Shown: positions 34,756 through 43,392, counted from the first letter of the stretch. The stretch is 44,001 nucleotides of DNA from Ectothiorhodospiraceae bacterium WFHF3C12 (GCA_013519935.1 JACDUA010000036.1:1-44001), one strand, 5' to 3'. Notes: generated from the letters alone by a model not told the origin. A program made the numbers and translations.

Positions 34756-34802
34756 GAGTTGTACAAACCGGCTTGACTTGAATCATTTTCTTATACATAA
34801 AT
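34756..34802 (+). promoter_or_regulatory. Promoter and TTGTACAA element of the FAD-oxidoreductase operon
   Basis: AGAGTTGTACAA at 34756-34767 is identical to the element in the litR-SDR region. Downstream lies a sigma70-like pair, TTGACT (34774-34779), 17 bp, CATAAA (34797-34802), about 30 bp before the first gene. The shared element is the best candidate operator for the LitR-like regulator. Confidence 0.5.
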
Positions 34803-34832
34803 GACACAGTTTTCTTACCAGCAGGATATGTC

Positions 34833-36161
34833 ATGGTTCAGCGTGAGATCGCGGTCATCGGCGGCGGCATCGCCGGCCTGGGTAGCGCCTGGCTGCTCAG
34901 TCGGCGGTATGACGTTACACTTTTCGAGCGCAACGACTACATTGGCGGACACAGTAACACGGTCGATGCGCCGGCCGGTGCCGGCGAATCCACGCCGGTG
35001 GACACGGGCTTCATCGTCTACAACGAGCCCAACTACCCCCACCTGAGCGGGCTCTTCAGGCACCTCGACGTTCCGACGCGGGCGAGCGACATGTCCTTCG
35101 CCTTCTCCTGCACCGAGGCGGATGTGGAATACGCCGGCGACAACCTCAACACCCTGTTCGCCCAGCGCCGAAACCTGCTGCGGCCGCGGTTCTGGCGGAT
35201 GGCGGGGGACGTCCTGCGCTTCAATGCCGACGCCCGTCGCCGGCTCGGCGCCGGCATGACGGAAGACCTGACGCTGGGCGCCTATCTGGAAGGACTCGGC
35301 GTCAGCCGGGCTTTCATGGAGCACTACCTGCTACCCATGAGCGCGGCCATCTGGTCCTGCCCCCAGTCCCGGATGCTTGACTTCCCGGCCATCCGCTTCC
35401 TGCGTTTCTTCGAAAAGCACGGCCTGATCAGCCTGACCAACCGACCGCCCTGGCGTACGGTGCGTGGCGGCTCCAGGGAATATGTCCGGCGAATGACTGG
35501 CGGGATTTCCCGGGTCGTATCCGATACCCCGGTCCGGCGCGTCGTCCGCGGCGCCGAGGGCGTCACGCTCCACGGCGAACAGGGGCTGCTGGGCCGATTC
35601 GACGAGGTCGTTGTCGCCGCTCACGCCGACGAGGCACTGGCCATGCTCGAAGCACCCACCGAGGACGAGCGCCGGGTGCTGGGCGGCTTTCGCTATCAGC
35701 CCAACGAGGCTGTCCTGCACACCGACCCCGCCGCCATGCCGCGGCGGCGCAGTGTCTGGTCTTCATGGAACCATCTATCCGAGGGATTTGACGGTAACCG
35801 GCCGGTGGCGGTGACGTACTGGATGAACCGGCTCCAGGGACTGGAGACCAGGGAGCCCCTGTTCGTGACCCTGAATCCGCTGTCCCCGCCCGACCCGGCC
35901 AAGGTCATCCGCCGGATGACCTACGACCACCCGGTATTCGACCTGGCCGCGTGCAACGCCCAACGGCTGCTGCCGACGATCCAGGGGCGTGACCGTATCT
36001 GGTTCGCTGGCAGCTATGCCGGCTACGGCTTCCACGAGGATGCGCTCGCTTCGGCCGTCCGGGTGGCGAGCGCCCTGGGCGTGAGCGCACCCTGGCAGCA
36101 GCAACCCGAGCCGGAAACCGCGCCGGCCGTGACGGGTAACCCGGTGGAGGCACTGCCTTGA
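34833..36161 (+). CDS. FAD-dependent amine-oxidase-type oxidoreductase
   Basis: The 442-aa flavoprotein has the N-terminal dinucleotide-binding loop AVIGGGIAGLGSAWLLS and FERNDYIGGHSNTV, and a C-terminal FAD site WFAGSYAGYGFHEDALASAV. Such genes are consistently found in light or singlet-oxygen induced clusters with DUF1365 and cyclopropane-fatty-acid-synthase-like genes, where they are thought to act on membrane fatty acids or furan fatty acids. It heads a four-gene plus-strand operon; its TGA overlaps the TTG start of the DUF1365 gene (TTGA). AGGA lies seven bases before ATG 34833. Confidence 0.88.
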   Translation: MVQREIAVIGGGIAGLGSAWLLSRRYDVTLFERNDYIGGHSNTVDAPAGAGESTPVDTGFIVYNEPNYPHLSGLFRHLDVPTRASDMSFAFSCTEADVEYAGDNLNTLFAQRRNLLRPRFWRMAGDVLRFNADARRRLGAGMTEDLTLGAYLEGLGVSRAFMEHYLLPMSAAIWSCPQSRMLDFPAIRFLRFFEKHGLISLTNRPPWRTVRGGSREYVRRMTGGISRVVSDTPVRRVVRGAEGVTLHGEQGLLGRFDEVVVAAHADEALAMLEAPTEDERRVLGGFRYQPNEAVLHTDPAAMPRRRSVWSSWNHLSEGFDGNRPVAVTYWMNRLQGLETREPLFVTLNPLSPPDPAKVIRRMTYDHPVFDLAACNAQRLLPTIQGRDRIWFAGSYAGYGFHEDALASAVRVASALGVSAPWQQQPEPETAPAVTGNPVEALP

Positions 36162-36928
36162 CCGTAGCGGCAGGAGCCCTTTACCGAACGGCGGTCATGC
36201 ACCGGCGCATGGATCGCGTTGCCTATCGGTTCGACTACCGGGTCTTCAGCCTGCTGGTGGACATCGACAGGCTCGACGAGCTCGACGGCCGGTTGCGGCT
36301 GTTCTCCCACAACCGCCGCAATCTCGTCGCTATTCACGACCGTGACCACGGGCCGAAGGATGGCACCCCCCTGCGGCCGTGGGTGGAGGACATCCTCGCG
36401 CGCCACGGTATCAACAGCGGCGCCGGGCGCATCGAGCTGTTCTGCATGCCTCGGGTGCTGGGCTATGCGTTCAATCCCTTATCCCTTTACTACTGCCGGG
36501 ATGCCGACGACCGCCTCGTGGCCGTGTTGTGCGAGGTCAGGAACACCTTCGGGGAGTGGCACGGGTACCTGCTGCACGATCAGGGCCGAGCGCTGGCCCT
36601 GCCGCTGCGCCACCGCGCGGCGAAGGTTTTCCATGTTTCGCCTTTCCTGCCGAGGTCAGGCGAATACCGGTTCCGGCTCAAGGAGCCCGGCGAGCGGTTC
36701 TCGCTGGGCATACGCTATCTACTGAACGACCGCCCGGTGATGGTGGCCACCCAGACCGGTGAGCGGCGCGCACTGCGAGACGCCGAGCTCGGGCGCGCCG
36801 TGCTCGCCATGCCACTGATGACGTTCAAGGTCATGGCCGCCATTCACTGGCAGGCGGCCAGGATCTGGCTGCGCGGGGGCAGGTTCCACCACAAGCCCCT
36901 GCCGCCCACCCAGGAGATTACCGAATGA
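36158..36928 (+). CDS. DUF1365 family protein
   Basis: The 256-aa protein matches DUF1365: ALYRTAVMHRRMDRVAYRFD, YRVFSLLVDID, the strongly conserved PRVLGYAFNPLSLYYC, EVRNTFGEWHGY and KVFHVSPFLP. Function unproven; in alphaproteobacteria related clusters are tied to fatty-acid modification under singlet-oxygen stress. The start is TTG overlapping the previous stop, consistent with the usual family N-terminus shortly before xALYRGxVxHRR. Its stop overlaps the next gene's ATG (ATGA). Confidence 0.88.
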   Translation: MTVAAGALYRTAVMHRRMDRVAYRFDYRVFSLLVDIDRLDELDGRLRLFSHNRRNLVAIHDRDHGPKDGTPLRPWVEDILARHGINSGAGRIELFCMPRVLGYAFNPLSLYYCRDADDRLVAVLCEVRNTFGEWHGYLLHDQGRALALPLRHRAAKVFHVSPFLPRSGEYRFRLKEPGERFSLGIRYLLNDRPVMVATQTGERRALRDAELGRAVLAMPLMTFKVMAAIHWQAARIWLRGGRFHHKPLPPTQEITE

Positions 36929-38142
36929 GCACCGTCTCTCAGCAACCGATTCTGCACGTGCCCGAGCGCCTGCCGCTGAGTGCGCGCCCCGTGCTGAGCA
37001 TTCTCCGGCGTCTACGCTATGGCGCGATCCAGGGCACCTTGCCGGACGGCCAATGGTTCTTCGTCAGCGGCAGCGAGCCCGGCCCGGAAGGCACGCTGCG
37101 GCTGCACCACCCCATGCGCCTGCTCTGGCGGGTGGCCCGGCGGGGCGCAATCGGCTTCGCCGAGGGCTACATGGCCGGCGACTGGAGCAGCCCCGTGCCC
37201 GCGGACCTGCTCGAGGTCCTGGCGGCGAACGAGCAGAGCATGCAGCGCCAGAGTCGCTACGACAACCTGACCGGCTGGCGCCTGCGCCGCTATCACCAGG
37301 CACGCCGGAACACCCTGGCGGGCAGCCGCCGAAACATCCAGGCCCATTACGACCTGGGCAACGATTTCTACCGGCTGTGGCTGGACCCGACCATGACCTA
37401 CTCCGGCGCCGAGTTCGAGGACCCGGCCCAGGAGCTGGAGGCCGCCCAGCACAACAAGTTTGGTCGCATTCTGGAGCTCCTGCCCCTACGCTCCGGCGCG
37501 CGGGTACTGGAGATCGGCTGCGGCTGGGGCGGCCTGGCGCTGGCGGCTGCCGAGCGCGGCGCTCACGTCACGGGCGTAACCCTCTCCCGGGAGCAGCTCG
37601 ATCACGCACGGGGGGCCGTCCGCGAGGCAGGCCTTACCGCACGGGTGGACTTGCGCCTGGAGGATTACCGGGAAACCTCGGGGCAGTTCGACCACATCGT
37701 CTCCGTCGAGATGCTGGAGGCCGTGGGCGAGGAGTACTGGCCCGTCTACTTCGACACCCTGGCGGCGCGGCTGCGCGAGCGCGGCAGCGCCGTCCTCCAC
37801 GGCATCACCATTCAGCGGGACCAGTTCGAGAACTATCGGCGCGAACCGGATTTCATTCAGCGCTATATCTTCCCCGGCGGCATGCTGCCGACCCTGGAGC
37901 ACCTGCAGGCGCAGGCGGAGCGAGCCGGACTGCGCGTGACGCGCGTGGACAGCCTGGGCGGGCACTACGCGCGCACGCTTCAGCGCTGGCACCAGCGCTT
38001 CGTGGCGAAGCTCGACGAGGTGCGGGCGCTGGGCTACGACGAGCGTTTCATCCGTATGTGGCGCTATTACCTGGCCTATTGCGAGGCCGGGTTCCGCATT
38101 GGCCGCATCGACCTTCACCGCCTGCGCCTGGAAAAGCCCTGA
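36925..38142 (+). CDS. cfa: Cyclopropane-fatty-acid-synthase-family methyltransferase
   Basis: The 405-aa protein has the SAM-binding loop VLEIGCGWGGLALAAAERGA (about 192-211), NIQAHYDLGNDFYRLWLDPT and MTYSGAEFE typical of CFA synthases, and FIQRYIFPGGMLPT and LGGHYARTLQRWHQRF near the C-terminus. It methylates double bonds of membrane acyl chains; cluster paralogues may instead take part in furan-fatty-acid synthesis. It overlaps DUF1365 by ATGA. Its TGA stop overlaps an ATG that opens an 11-codon minigene. Confidence 0.92.
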   Translation: MSTVSQQPILHVPERLPLSARPVLSILRRLRYGAIQGTLPDGQWFFVSGSEPGPEGTLRLHHPMRLLWRVARRGAIGFAEGYMAGDWSSPVPADLLEVLAANEQSMQRQSRYDNLTGWRLRRYHQARRNTLAGSRRNIQAHYDLGNDFYRLWLDPTMTYSGAEFEDPAQELEAAQHNKFGRILELLPLRSGARVLEIGCGWGGLALAAAERGAHVTGVTLSREQLDHARGAVREAGLTARVDLRLEDYRETSGQFDHIVSVEMLEAVGEEYWPVYFDTLAARLRERGSAVLHGITIQRDQFENYRREPDFIQRYIFPGGMLPTLEHLQAQAERAGLRVTRVDSLGGHYARTLQRWHQRFVAKLDEVRALGYDERFIRMWRYYLAYCEAGFRIGRIDLHRLRLEKP

Positions 38143-38177
38143 TGGTGGCCATCGGCAACGCAAGCACCACGCCGTGA
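38142..38177 (+). CDS. Possible 11-codon coupling minigene
   Basis: The CFA stop and a new ATG overlap (TGATG). The short frame MVAIGNASTTP ends in TGA at 38175-38177, which overlaps the GTG start of the transporter gene (GTGA). There is no ribosome-binding site before that GTG, so ribosomes might be handed on through this minigene. It may instead be chance. Confidence 0.3.
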   Translation: MVAIGNASTTP

Positions 38178-39472
38178 GCACGGGCGTCGGCCGGTCGACA
38201 TTGCTGGCGTACGGGCTGCCGGGGCTGCCGCTGGCCCTGCTCGGCATCCCCATGTACGTCTACCTCCCCGCCTTCTATGGCGAGCAGCTCGGGCTTGCGG
38301 CCGTCGGCGGCATCCTGCTGGCCGCGCGGCTGTGGGATCTGGTAACCGACCCCCTGGTCGGGGCGCTGGGTGATCGAATCCGTATCCGGTGGGGCCGGCG
38401 CAAGCTGTTGATGCTCGCCGGTACACCGCTGCTCCTGCTGGGCGCGGAGAGGCTGTTGCGTCCTCCCGAAAGCCCGGACGCCGCGTACCTGCTGACCTGG
38501 GCCTTCGTGGGTTACCTGGGCTGGACCCTGGTGAGCCTGCCCTACACGGCCTGGGGCGCGGAAATCTCCCCCGACTATGACCGCCGCGCTTCCATCACCG
38601 CCAGCCGCGAGGGATTCATGGTGTTGGGCACGGTGCTCGCCATCGCCTGGCCGACGCTGGTCGGCTCCGGCCAGGCCGACGCCGGCACGTTGAGCTCGCT
38701 GGCGACCCTGCTCTGGCTATCCCTGCCCCTGACACTATTGATCGCTCTCCTGCGGGTGCCGGACCGCGGCCGCCCCACCGCCGGCGTCGGCTGGCGCCAC
38801 GGGGTACGGCTGCTGTTGCGCAATCGGCCCTTCGCGCGGCTGCTGTTTGCCTACCTGCTCAACGGGCTGGCGAACGGCCTCCCGGCGACGCTATTCGTAC
38901 TGTTCGTCAAGCACGCGCTGGAGGCCGAGGCCCAGACCGGCATCCTGCTCCTGGTTTACTTCGGCAGCGGCATCCTGGCCCTGCCCCTGTGGCTCGCGTT
39001 GTCCCGCCGGATCGGCAAGCACCGCAGCTGGGCGACCTCGATGCTGTGGAGCTGCGTGGTCTTTTCCGCCGTGCCGTTTCTGGGCAGCGGGGACGTCTGG
39101 GCCTTCGGCGTGATCTGCGTCCTTTCCGGTGCCTGCGTGGCCGCGGACATGGCCCTGCCCGCCGCGATCCAGGCTGACGTGGTGGACTACGATACCGCGG
39201 CCGGTGGCGGCAACCGGGCCGGGCTGTTCTTCGGGCTCTGGAATCTGGCCACCAAGGCCGCCCTGGCCGCGGCCGTGGGCGTCGCTTTCCCGCTGCTCGA
39301 CTGGGCGGGATTCGATCCCCAGGCCGTCACCAGTCAGGGCGTGCTGGCGCTGACCCTGGCCTATGGCGCGCTGCCCATCGCCTTCAAGCTGCTGGCGACC
39401 GCCGCGGTATGGCGCTTTCCCCTGGACCGGCGCCGGCAGGCAGACCTCCAGGTCCAGGCGAGCGTGGGTTAA
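38174..39472 (+). CDS. MFS transporter, GPH (glycoside-pentoside-hexuronide) type
   Basis: The 432-aa protein has about 12 hydrophobic segments and GPH-type loops: ARLWDLVTDPLVGALGDR, IRWGRRKLLMLAG and DYDRRASITASREGF. The same type of transporter is present in light-response clusters, where its substrate is unknown. The start is taken as GTG 38174; the frame is open upstream but overlaps CFA codons. The TAA stop overlaps the TAA stop of the convergent SnoaL-like gene. Confidence 0.85.
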   Translation: MSTGVGRSTLLAYGLPGLPLALLGIPMYVYLPAFYGEQLGLAAVGGILLAARLWDLVTDPLVGALGDRIRIRWGRRKLLMLAGTPLLLLGAERLLRPPESPDAAYLLTWAFVGYLGWTLVSLPYTAWGAEISPDYDRRASITASREGFMVLGTVLAIAWPTLVGSGQADAGTLSSLATLLWLSLPLTLLIALLRVPDRGRPTAGVGWRHGVRLLLRNRPFARLLFAYLLNGLANGLPATLFVLFVKHALEAEAQTGILLLVYFGSGILALPLWLALSRRIGKHRSWATSMLWSCVVFSAVPFLGSGDVWAFGVICVLSGACVAADMALPAAIQADVVDYDTAAGGGNRAGLFFGLWNLATKAALAAAVGVAFPLLDWAGFDPQAVTSQGVLALTLAYGALPIAFKLLATAAVWRFPLDRRRQADLQVQASVG

Positions 39473-39888
39473 CCGGCCTTCGCCGACAGACGCCGGCGCA
39501 GGAGACGCATCAGCGCTCCGAGCACGGGCACCCGCTCGTACAGCTGCCGGGCCGGATCCCAGAAATCCTCGTGCCGGCTGACCCGGCCCTCGGCATCAAA
39601 GCTCACCCGGGAGACACCCTCGACCCTGACCCCGCCACAGAAGAAATACCACTGGATGTAGCCGGTGCCACCTGACATGGCGGTATGCAGCACCTGAAAT
39701 CGGGGATCCGCGCACTGGCGGAACATGTGTTCGAAAACCCGGCGCACGGCAGCCGGCCCGGTGACGTCGTTGAACGGATCGATGAACCGCACGTCGGGCG
39801 AGAGCAGGGGTTCCAGTGCCTCCAGCCGCTCCGGGGTCAGCGACTCGTAGAGCGCGCAGTAGGCCGCCATGGCACGCTCCATGCTCAC
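39469..39888 (-). CDS. SnoaL-like / NTF2-fold protein
   Basis: The 139-aa protein has an NTF2-like cone-fold pattern: YCALYESLTPERLEALEPLL, PDVRFIDPFNDVTGPAAVRR, a beta-rich YIQWYFFCGGVRVEG and GRVSRHEDFWDPARQLYERV. Such proteins accompany the SDR in light-response clusters; the substrate is not known. A GTG at 39888 overlaps the SDR stop (GTGA); ATG 39882 is the alternative start. Confidence 0.82.
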   Translation of the reverse strand: MSMERAMAAYCALYESLTPERLEALEPLLSPDVRFIDPFNDVTGPAAVRRVFEHMFRQCADPRFQVLHTAMSGGTGYIQWYFFCGGVRVEGVSRVSFDAEGRVSRHEDFWDPARQLYERVPVLGALMRLLRRRLSAKAG

Positions 39889-40652
39889 GAGACCATCCGC
39901 CCGGTGATGCGGAAATACAACCAATAGGGTAAAAGCCGCAGTAGCTTGAGCGTGTACGTGAGCCGCTTGGGGAAGGCGATCTCGAAACCCGGCCGGCCCA
40001 GCCCCTTGAAGATGGCCTCCGCGGCCTCCTCGGGACTCATCAGCTGCGGCATGTGAAAGGTGTTCTTGGCCGTCAGCCGCGTCTTGACGAAACCGGGGTT
40101 GATAACGCGAAGCTGCACGCCGGCGCGCCCCAGCTCCGGACGCAGGGATTCGGCGAGGCTGAGCAACGCCGCCTTGCTGGAGCCGTAGGCGGCGGCCTTC
40201 GGCAGCCCCCGGTACGCCGACAGGCTGCCAGTGAGCAGTATCTGGCCGCTGCGGCGCTCGCGCATCAGCGGCCACATGGCCGCCACCGTATTGACCGCTC
40301 CGAGATAGTTGACGCGATGGATGCGCTCGAACACCGCCGGATCCAGGTCATCCGCGCCGACAGGTTCGTATTCGCCGGCGTTCATGATGCAGACCCGTAT
40401 GGGGCCCACGCCGCGCTCCACGGCGGCGATGGCCTCCCGCAGACCTTCGAAGTCCGTCACATCCATCACCCGGGGATGGATCCGCTCGGCGCAGTCCGGG
40501 TTTTCCTCGCGCAGCGCCTGCAATGGCGCCTCGCGACGGCCGGCCACCACGACCTCGTCGCCGTGCCGGGCCAGCCGCCGGGCCAGGGCTGCCCCGATGC
40601 CGGCGCTGGCACCGATGATAAGGTAGGGGCCGGCAGGAACCGGGTTGACCAT
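39885..40652 (-). CDS. Short-chain dehydrogenase/reductase
   Basis: The 255-aa SDR has the cofactor loop GASAGIGAALARRL, VVAGRR (suggesting NADP(H)), NAG in IMNAGEYEPV, the catalytic Ser in LLTGSLSAYRG and YGSSK. A C-terminal extension with KLLRLLPYWLYFRITGR could be membrane-associated. ATG 40652 has AGGAG eight bases upstream. It is divergent from the LitR-like gene; the shared control region carries TTGTACAA. Confidence 0.9.
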   Translation of the reverse strand: MVNPVPAGPYLIIGASAGIGAALARRLARHGDEVVVAGRREAPLQALREENPDCAERIHPRVMDVTDFEGLREAIAAVERGVGPIRVCIMNAGEYEPVGADDLDPAVFERIHRVNYLGAVNTVAAMWPLMRERRSGQILLTGSLSAYRGLPKAAAYGSSKAALLSLAESLRPELGRAGVQLRVINPGFVKTRLTAKNTFHMPQLMSPEEAAEAIFKGLGRPGFEIAFPKRLTYTLKLLRLLPYWLYFRITGRMVS

Positions 40653-40679
40653 CGGGAACGCTCCTTGTAGGAATCTACG

Positions 40680-40733
40680 AGAGTTGTACAATATCATTGC
40701 ATAACTTATTCTTTAACTGGTTCCGCCTCGTTC
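40680..40733. promoter_or_regulatory. Divergent SDR/litR promoter region with TTGTACAA
   Basis: AGAGTTGTACAA (40680-40691) is identical to the element before the FAD-oxidoreductase operon. TTGTAC (40684-40689), 17 bp, TATTCT (40707-40712) fits a litR promoter. On the minus strand TTAAAG, 17 bp, TATTGT fits an SDR promoter whose -10 overlaps the palindrome. One bound regulator could therefore block both. Confidence 0.5.
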
Positions 40734-40757
40734 GTGTATTTTTTCTCTGGGGGTTCG

Positions 40758-41726
40758 ATGAGTACGGACAGGATTGGGGTTGAAATGCCCGACAACGACG
40801 AACACGAGGCGCTTTACCCGATTCGCACGGTCTCCGCGCTGACTGGCGTGAATCCGGTGACGCTACGAGCCTGGGAACGCCGCTACGGGCTCATCAAGCC
40901 GAAACGCACACCCAAGGGGCACCGCCTCTACGCCGACGCCGATATCGAGCGCATCCAGCGCATCCTCGAGCTGCTCAAGCAGGGTATACCGATCAGCCAG
41001 ACCCGCCAGCTGCTCGCCAATCAGCCCAAGCCCTTGCGCACTCCAGAGCCCCAGCCGGGCAGCGGCGGCCAGGACCCCTGGGAGGATTACCAGAACCGGA
41101 TGCACGGCGCGGTGGCGCGCTTCGACGAGTTCGGCCTGGACGCGGCCTACAACGACGCCCTGTCCCTGTACCCGGTGGATCTCGTCACGCGGCTGCTGGT
41201 CATGCCTTTGCTGCGGCGGCTGCGAGGACGCTGGGAAACCGAGCCGGCCGGGCCGGCCGAGGCGCATTTCTTCAATGCCTACATGCGCAACAAGCTCGGT
41301 GCCCGCTTCCACCATCAGTCCAGCCGTTCCCAGGGACCGAAGCTCCTGGCGGCCGGCATGCCCGGCGAGTACAACGAGATCGAGCTGCTGCTGTTTTCCC
41401 TGTCCGCGCTCACCCACGGCTACCGGGTGGTGCTTCTCGGCGGCAACATGCCGTTGCAGCCGCTCCCCCTCGCTCAGCAGCGCGCGGAGGCGCGCGGGGT
41501 GGTGATCTACGGCAGCATCGAGCCGCCCCCGGCGCTGATCAACACCCACGTCGCCTCCCTGGTACAGAACATCGGCGTGCCGGTCTTCCTCGGCGGCGAA
41601 ACGGCCCAGAACCACGCCGACGGCATCCGCGGCGCCGGCGCGCTGCCGCTGCCGGCGGATATCGGTGAATCGCTGGTAGCGATCGACGAGCGTCTCACCC
41701 AGCGCCGCGGCCCGACCCCGGTCTGA
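40758..41726 (+). CDS. litR: MerR-family LitR/CarH-like photoreceptor-type regulator
   Basis: The 322-aa protein has a MerR HTH (YPIRTVSALTGVNPVTLRAW, ERRYGLIKPKRTPKGHRLY), followed by a cobalamin-binding-like region. In CarH, a W-x9-EH motif and a lower-ligand His hold adenosyl-B12. Here W and the second His remain (WETEPAGPAEAH), but Glu is Ala, and the PGExH position reads PGEYN, so the lower ligand His is missing. This resembles class II LitR described in Pseudomonas. ATG 40758 has GGGGG upstream. It is followed by the photolyase. Confidence 0.87.
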   Translation: MSTDRIGVEMPDNDEHEALYPIRTVSALTGVNPVTLRAWERRYGLIKPKRTPKGHRLYADADIERIQRILELLKQGIPISQTRQLLANQPKPLRTPEPQPGSGGQDPWEDYQNRMHGAVARFDEFGLDAAYNDALSLYPVDLVTRLLVMPLLRRLRGRWETEPAGPAEAHFFNAYMRNKLGARFHHQSSRSQGPKLLAAGMPGEYNEIELLLFSLSALTHGYRVVLLGGNMPLQPLPLAQQRAEARGVVIYGSIEPPPALINTHVASLVQNIGVPVFLGGETAQNHADGIRGAGALPLPADIGESLVAIDERLTQRRGPTPV

Positions 41727-41751
41727 GCCGCGCCGCCGGCGACGGCCGCAA

Positions 41752-43194
41752 ATGCCAACGGCACTGGTCTGGTTCCGACGCGACCTGCGCCTGCACGACC
41801 ACCCGCCATTGCAGGCTGCGGTGGGCGCGGGATATCGTGTCGTGCCGGTCTACATCCATGAATCGGACGACACGGATCCGTGGCCGCCCGGGGCCGCCAG
41901 CCGCTGGTGGCTGCATTTCAGCCTGCAACGCCATCGGGAGCAACTGCGCCGTCAGCGCTCCGAGCTGGTGGTCCGCCGCGGCCGGCCGCTGGACGTCCTG
42001 AGACAGCTGCTGCGCGAGACGGGCGCCGAAGCCGTGTACTGGCAGCGGCGTTACGAGCCGGCGACCATCGAACGGGACCGGGGCGTCAAAGAGGCTCTTC
42101 GTGCGGACGGTGTCGACGCGCGCAGCTTTCCCGGCGCCCTGCTGTTCGAGCCCTGGCGGGTGCGCAGCGGCAACGATCAACCATACCGCGCATTCTCGCC
42201 GTTCTGGAGGGCCTGCCAGGCGCTGGGTGAGCCAGGGCGGCCGGATGGAAAAGCACGGGCGCCCCTGCCCGAGGCCGGACTACCGGACGGGCTCGCCGTG
42301 GAGGACCTGGGCCTGCTGCCACGAATTCCCTGGGATGACGGCCTGCGCGAGACCTGGTCACCGGGAGAGGCCGGCGCGGAGGCCGCACTGTCGGCATTTC
42401 TGGAAGAGGGGCTGAGCCGGTACGACGCCCATCGAGACCTGCCCGCCCTGCGCGGTACGTCGCGCCTGTCGCCACACCTGCACTTCGGGGAAATCAGCCC
42501 CCGTCAGGCGTTCGCCGCCACCCGTCAAAGGATGGCCGCGGGTGGCGCCGGTGTGACATCCGGCGGCGAGAAATTCCTCGCCGAGCTCGGTTGGCGCGAG
42601 TTCGCCCACCACGTGCTCTACCACAATCCCCATTTCCCGGACGAGCCCCTCAATCCCCGCTTTGCCCATTTCCCGTGGCGGGACGACGACGGCGGCCTGC
42701 TACAGGCCTGGCGCGCGGGACGAACGGGCATTCCCCTGGTGGACGCCGGCATGCGCGAGCTCTGGCGAACCGGCTGGATGCACAACCGCATCCGCATGGT
42801 GGTCGGCTCGTTCCTGGTGAAGAACCTGCGCCTGCCCTGGCAGTGGGGGGAGTCCTGGTTCTGGGATACGCTGGTGGACGCGGACCTGGCGAGCAACAGC
42901 CTGGGCTGGCAATGGGTGGCGGGCAGCGGCGCCGACGCGGCCCCGTACTTCCGGGTGTTCAACCCGGTTCGACAGGCCGAGCGCTTCGACCCCGACGGCG
43001 AATACATCGCGCGCTGGGTGCCGGAGCTCGCCGCGCTCCCCGCCAGGGCGCGCCGGGCCCCCTGGGAAGCGGATGCGACCACGCTCCGGCGCGCGGGCGT
43101 GCAGCTCGGACGCGACTACCCCCGGCCCATCGTCGATCTAAAGCGCAGCCGTGAGGAGGCGCTGGAAGCCTTCCAGGCCATCAAGAACCGTTAG
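41752..43194 (+). CDS. phrB: Deoxyribodipyrimidine photolyase, class I
   Basis: The 480-aa enzyme repairs UV-induced cyclobutane dimers using light. It has the N-terminal antenna domain (LVWFRRDLRLHDHPPLQAAV) and the FAD domain with TSRLSPHLHFGEISPRQ-type residues, ELGWREFAHHVLYHNP, GRTGIPLVDAGMRELWRTGW and MHNRIRMVVGSFLVKNL; the photoreduction Trp chain is plausible (DTLVDADLASNSLGWQWVAG). It lies 25 bp after litR and is most likely co-transcribed, a common arrangement in LitR regulons. Confidence 0.95.
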   Translation: MPTALVWFRRDLRLHDHPPLQAAVGAGYRVVPVYIHESDDTDPWPPGAASRWWLHFSLQRHREQLRRQRSELVVRRGRPLDVLRQLLRETGAEAVYWQRRYEPATIERDRGVKEALRADGVDARSFPGALLFEPWRVRSGNDQPYRAFSPFWRACQALGEPGRPDGKARAPLPEAGLPDGLAVEDLGLLPRIPWDDGLRETWSPGEAGAEAALSAFLEEGLSRYDAHRDLPALRGTSRLSPHLHFGEISPRQAFAATRQRMAAGGAGVTSGGEKFLAELGWREFAHHVLYHNPHFPDEPLNPRFAHFPWRDDDGGLLQAWRAGRTGIPLVDAGMRELWRTGWMHNRIRMVVGSFLVKNLRLPWQWGESWFWDTLVDADLASNSLGWQWVAGSGADAAPYFRVFNPVRQAERFDPDGEYIARWVPELAALPARARRAPWEADATTLRRAGVQLGRDYPRPIVDLKRSREEALEAFQAIKNR

Positions 43195-43245
43195 GCCAAC
43201 GCCGGGCGTCACCCCGGGGAGTCGCTCGGCGGTCGCGACCGTTGC

Positions 43246-43261
43246 ATACCCGCAGGGGTAT
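43246..43261. promoter_or_regulatory. CsoR/CstR-like dyad upstream of the SulP gene
   Basis: ATACCC-gcag-GGGTAT is a perfect 6+4+6 dyad with the GC-rich core of CsoR/RcnR/CstR-type operators. It lies in the 198-bp phrB-SulP gap, about 130 bp before the SulP start. No such regulator is in the window. The rest of the gap shows no gene. Confidence 0.35.
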
Positions 43262-43392
43262 CAGGATACTGGTGGCTGCACATGCCACCGACGGGACGGG
43301 CCCTTGAGTAATCGTGATCCGGCCACAGACGCACCAGCGAGCACACGCGCCGATCAACAGCGCAACGTCCACCCGGCCTGGGGGCGGTCGCC

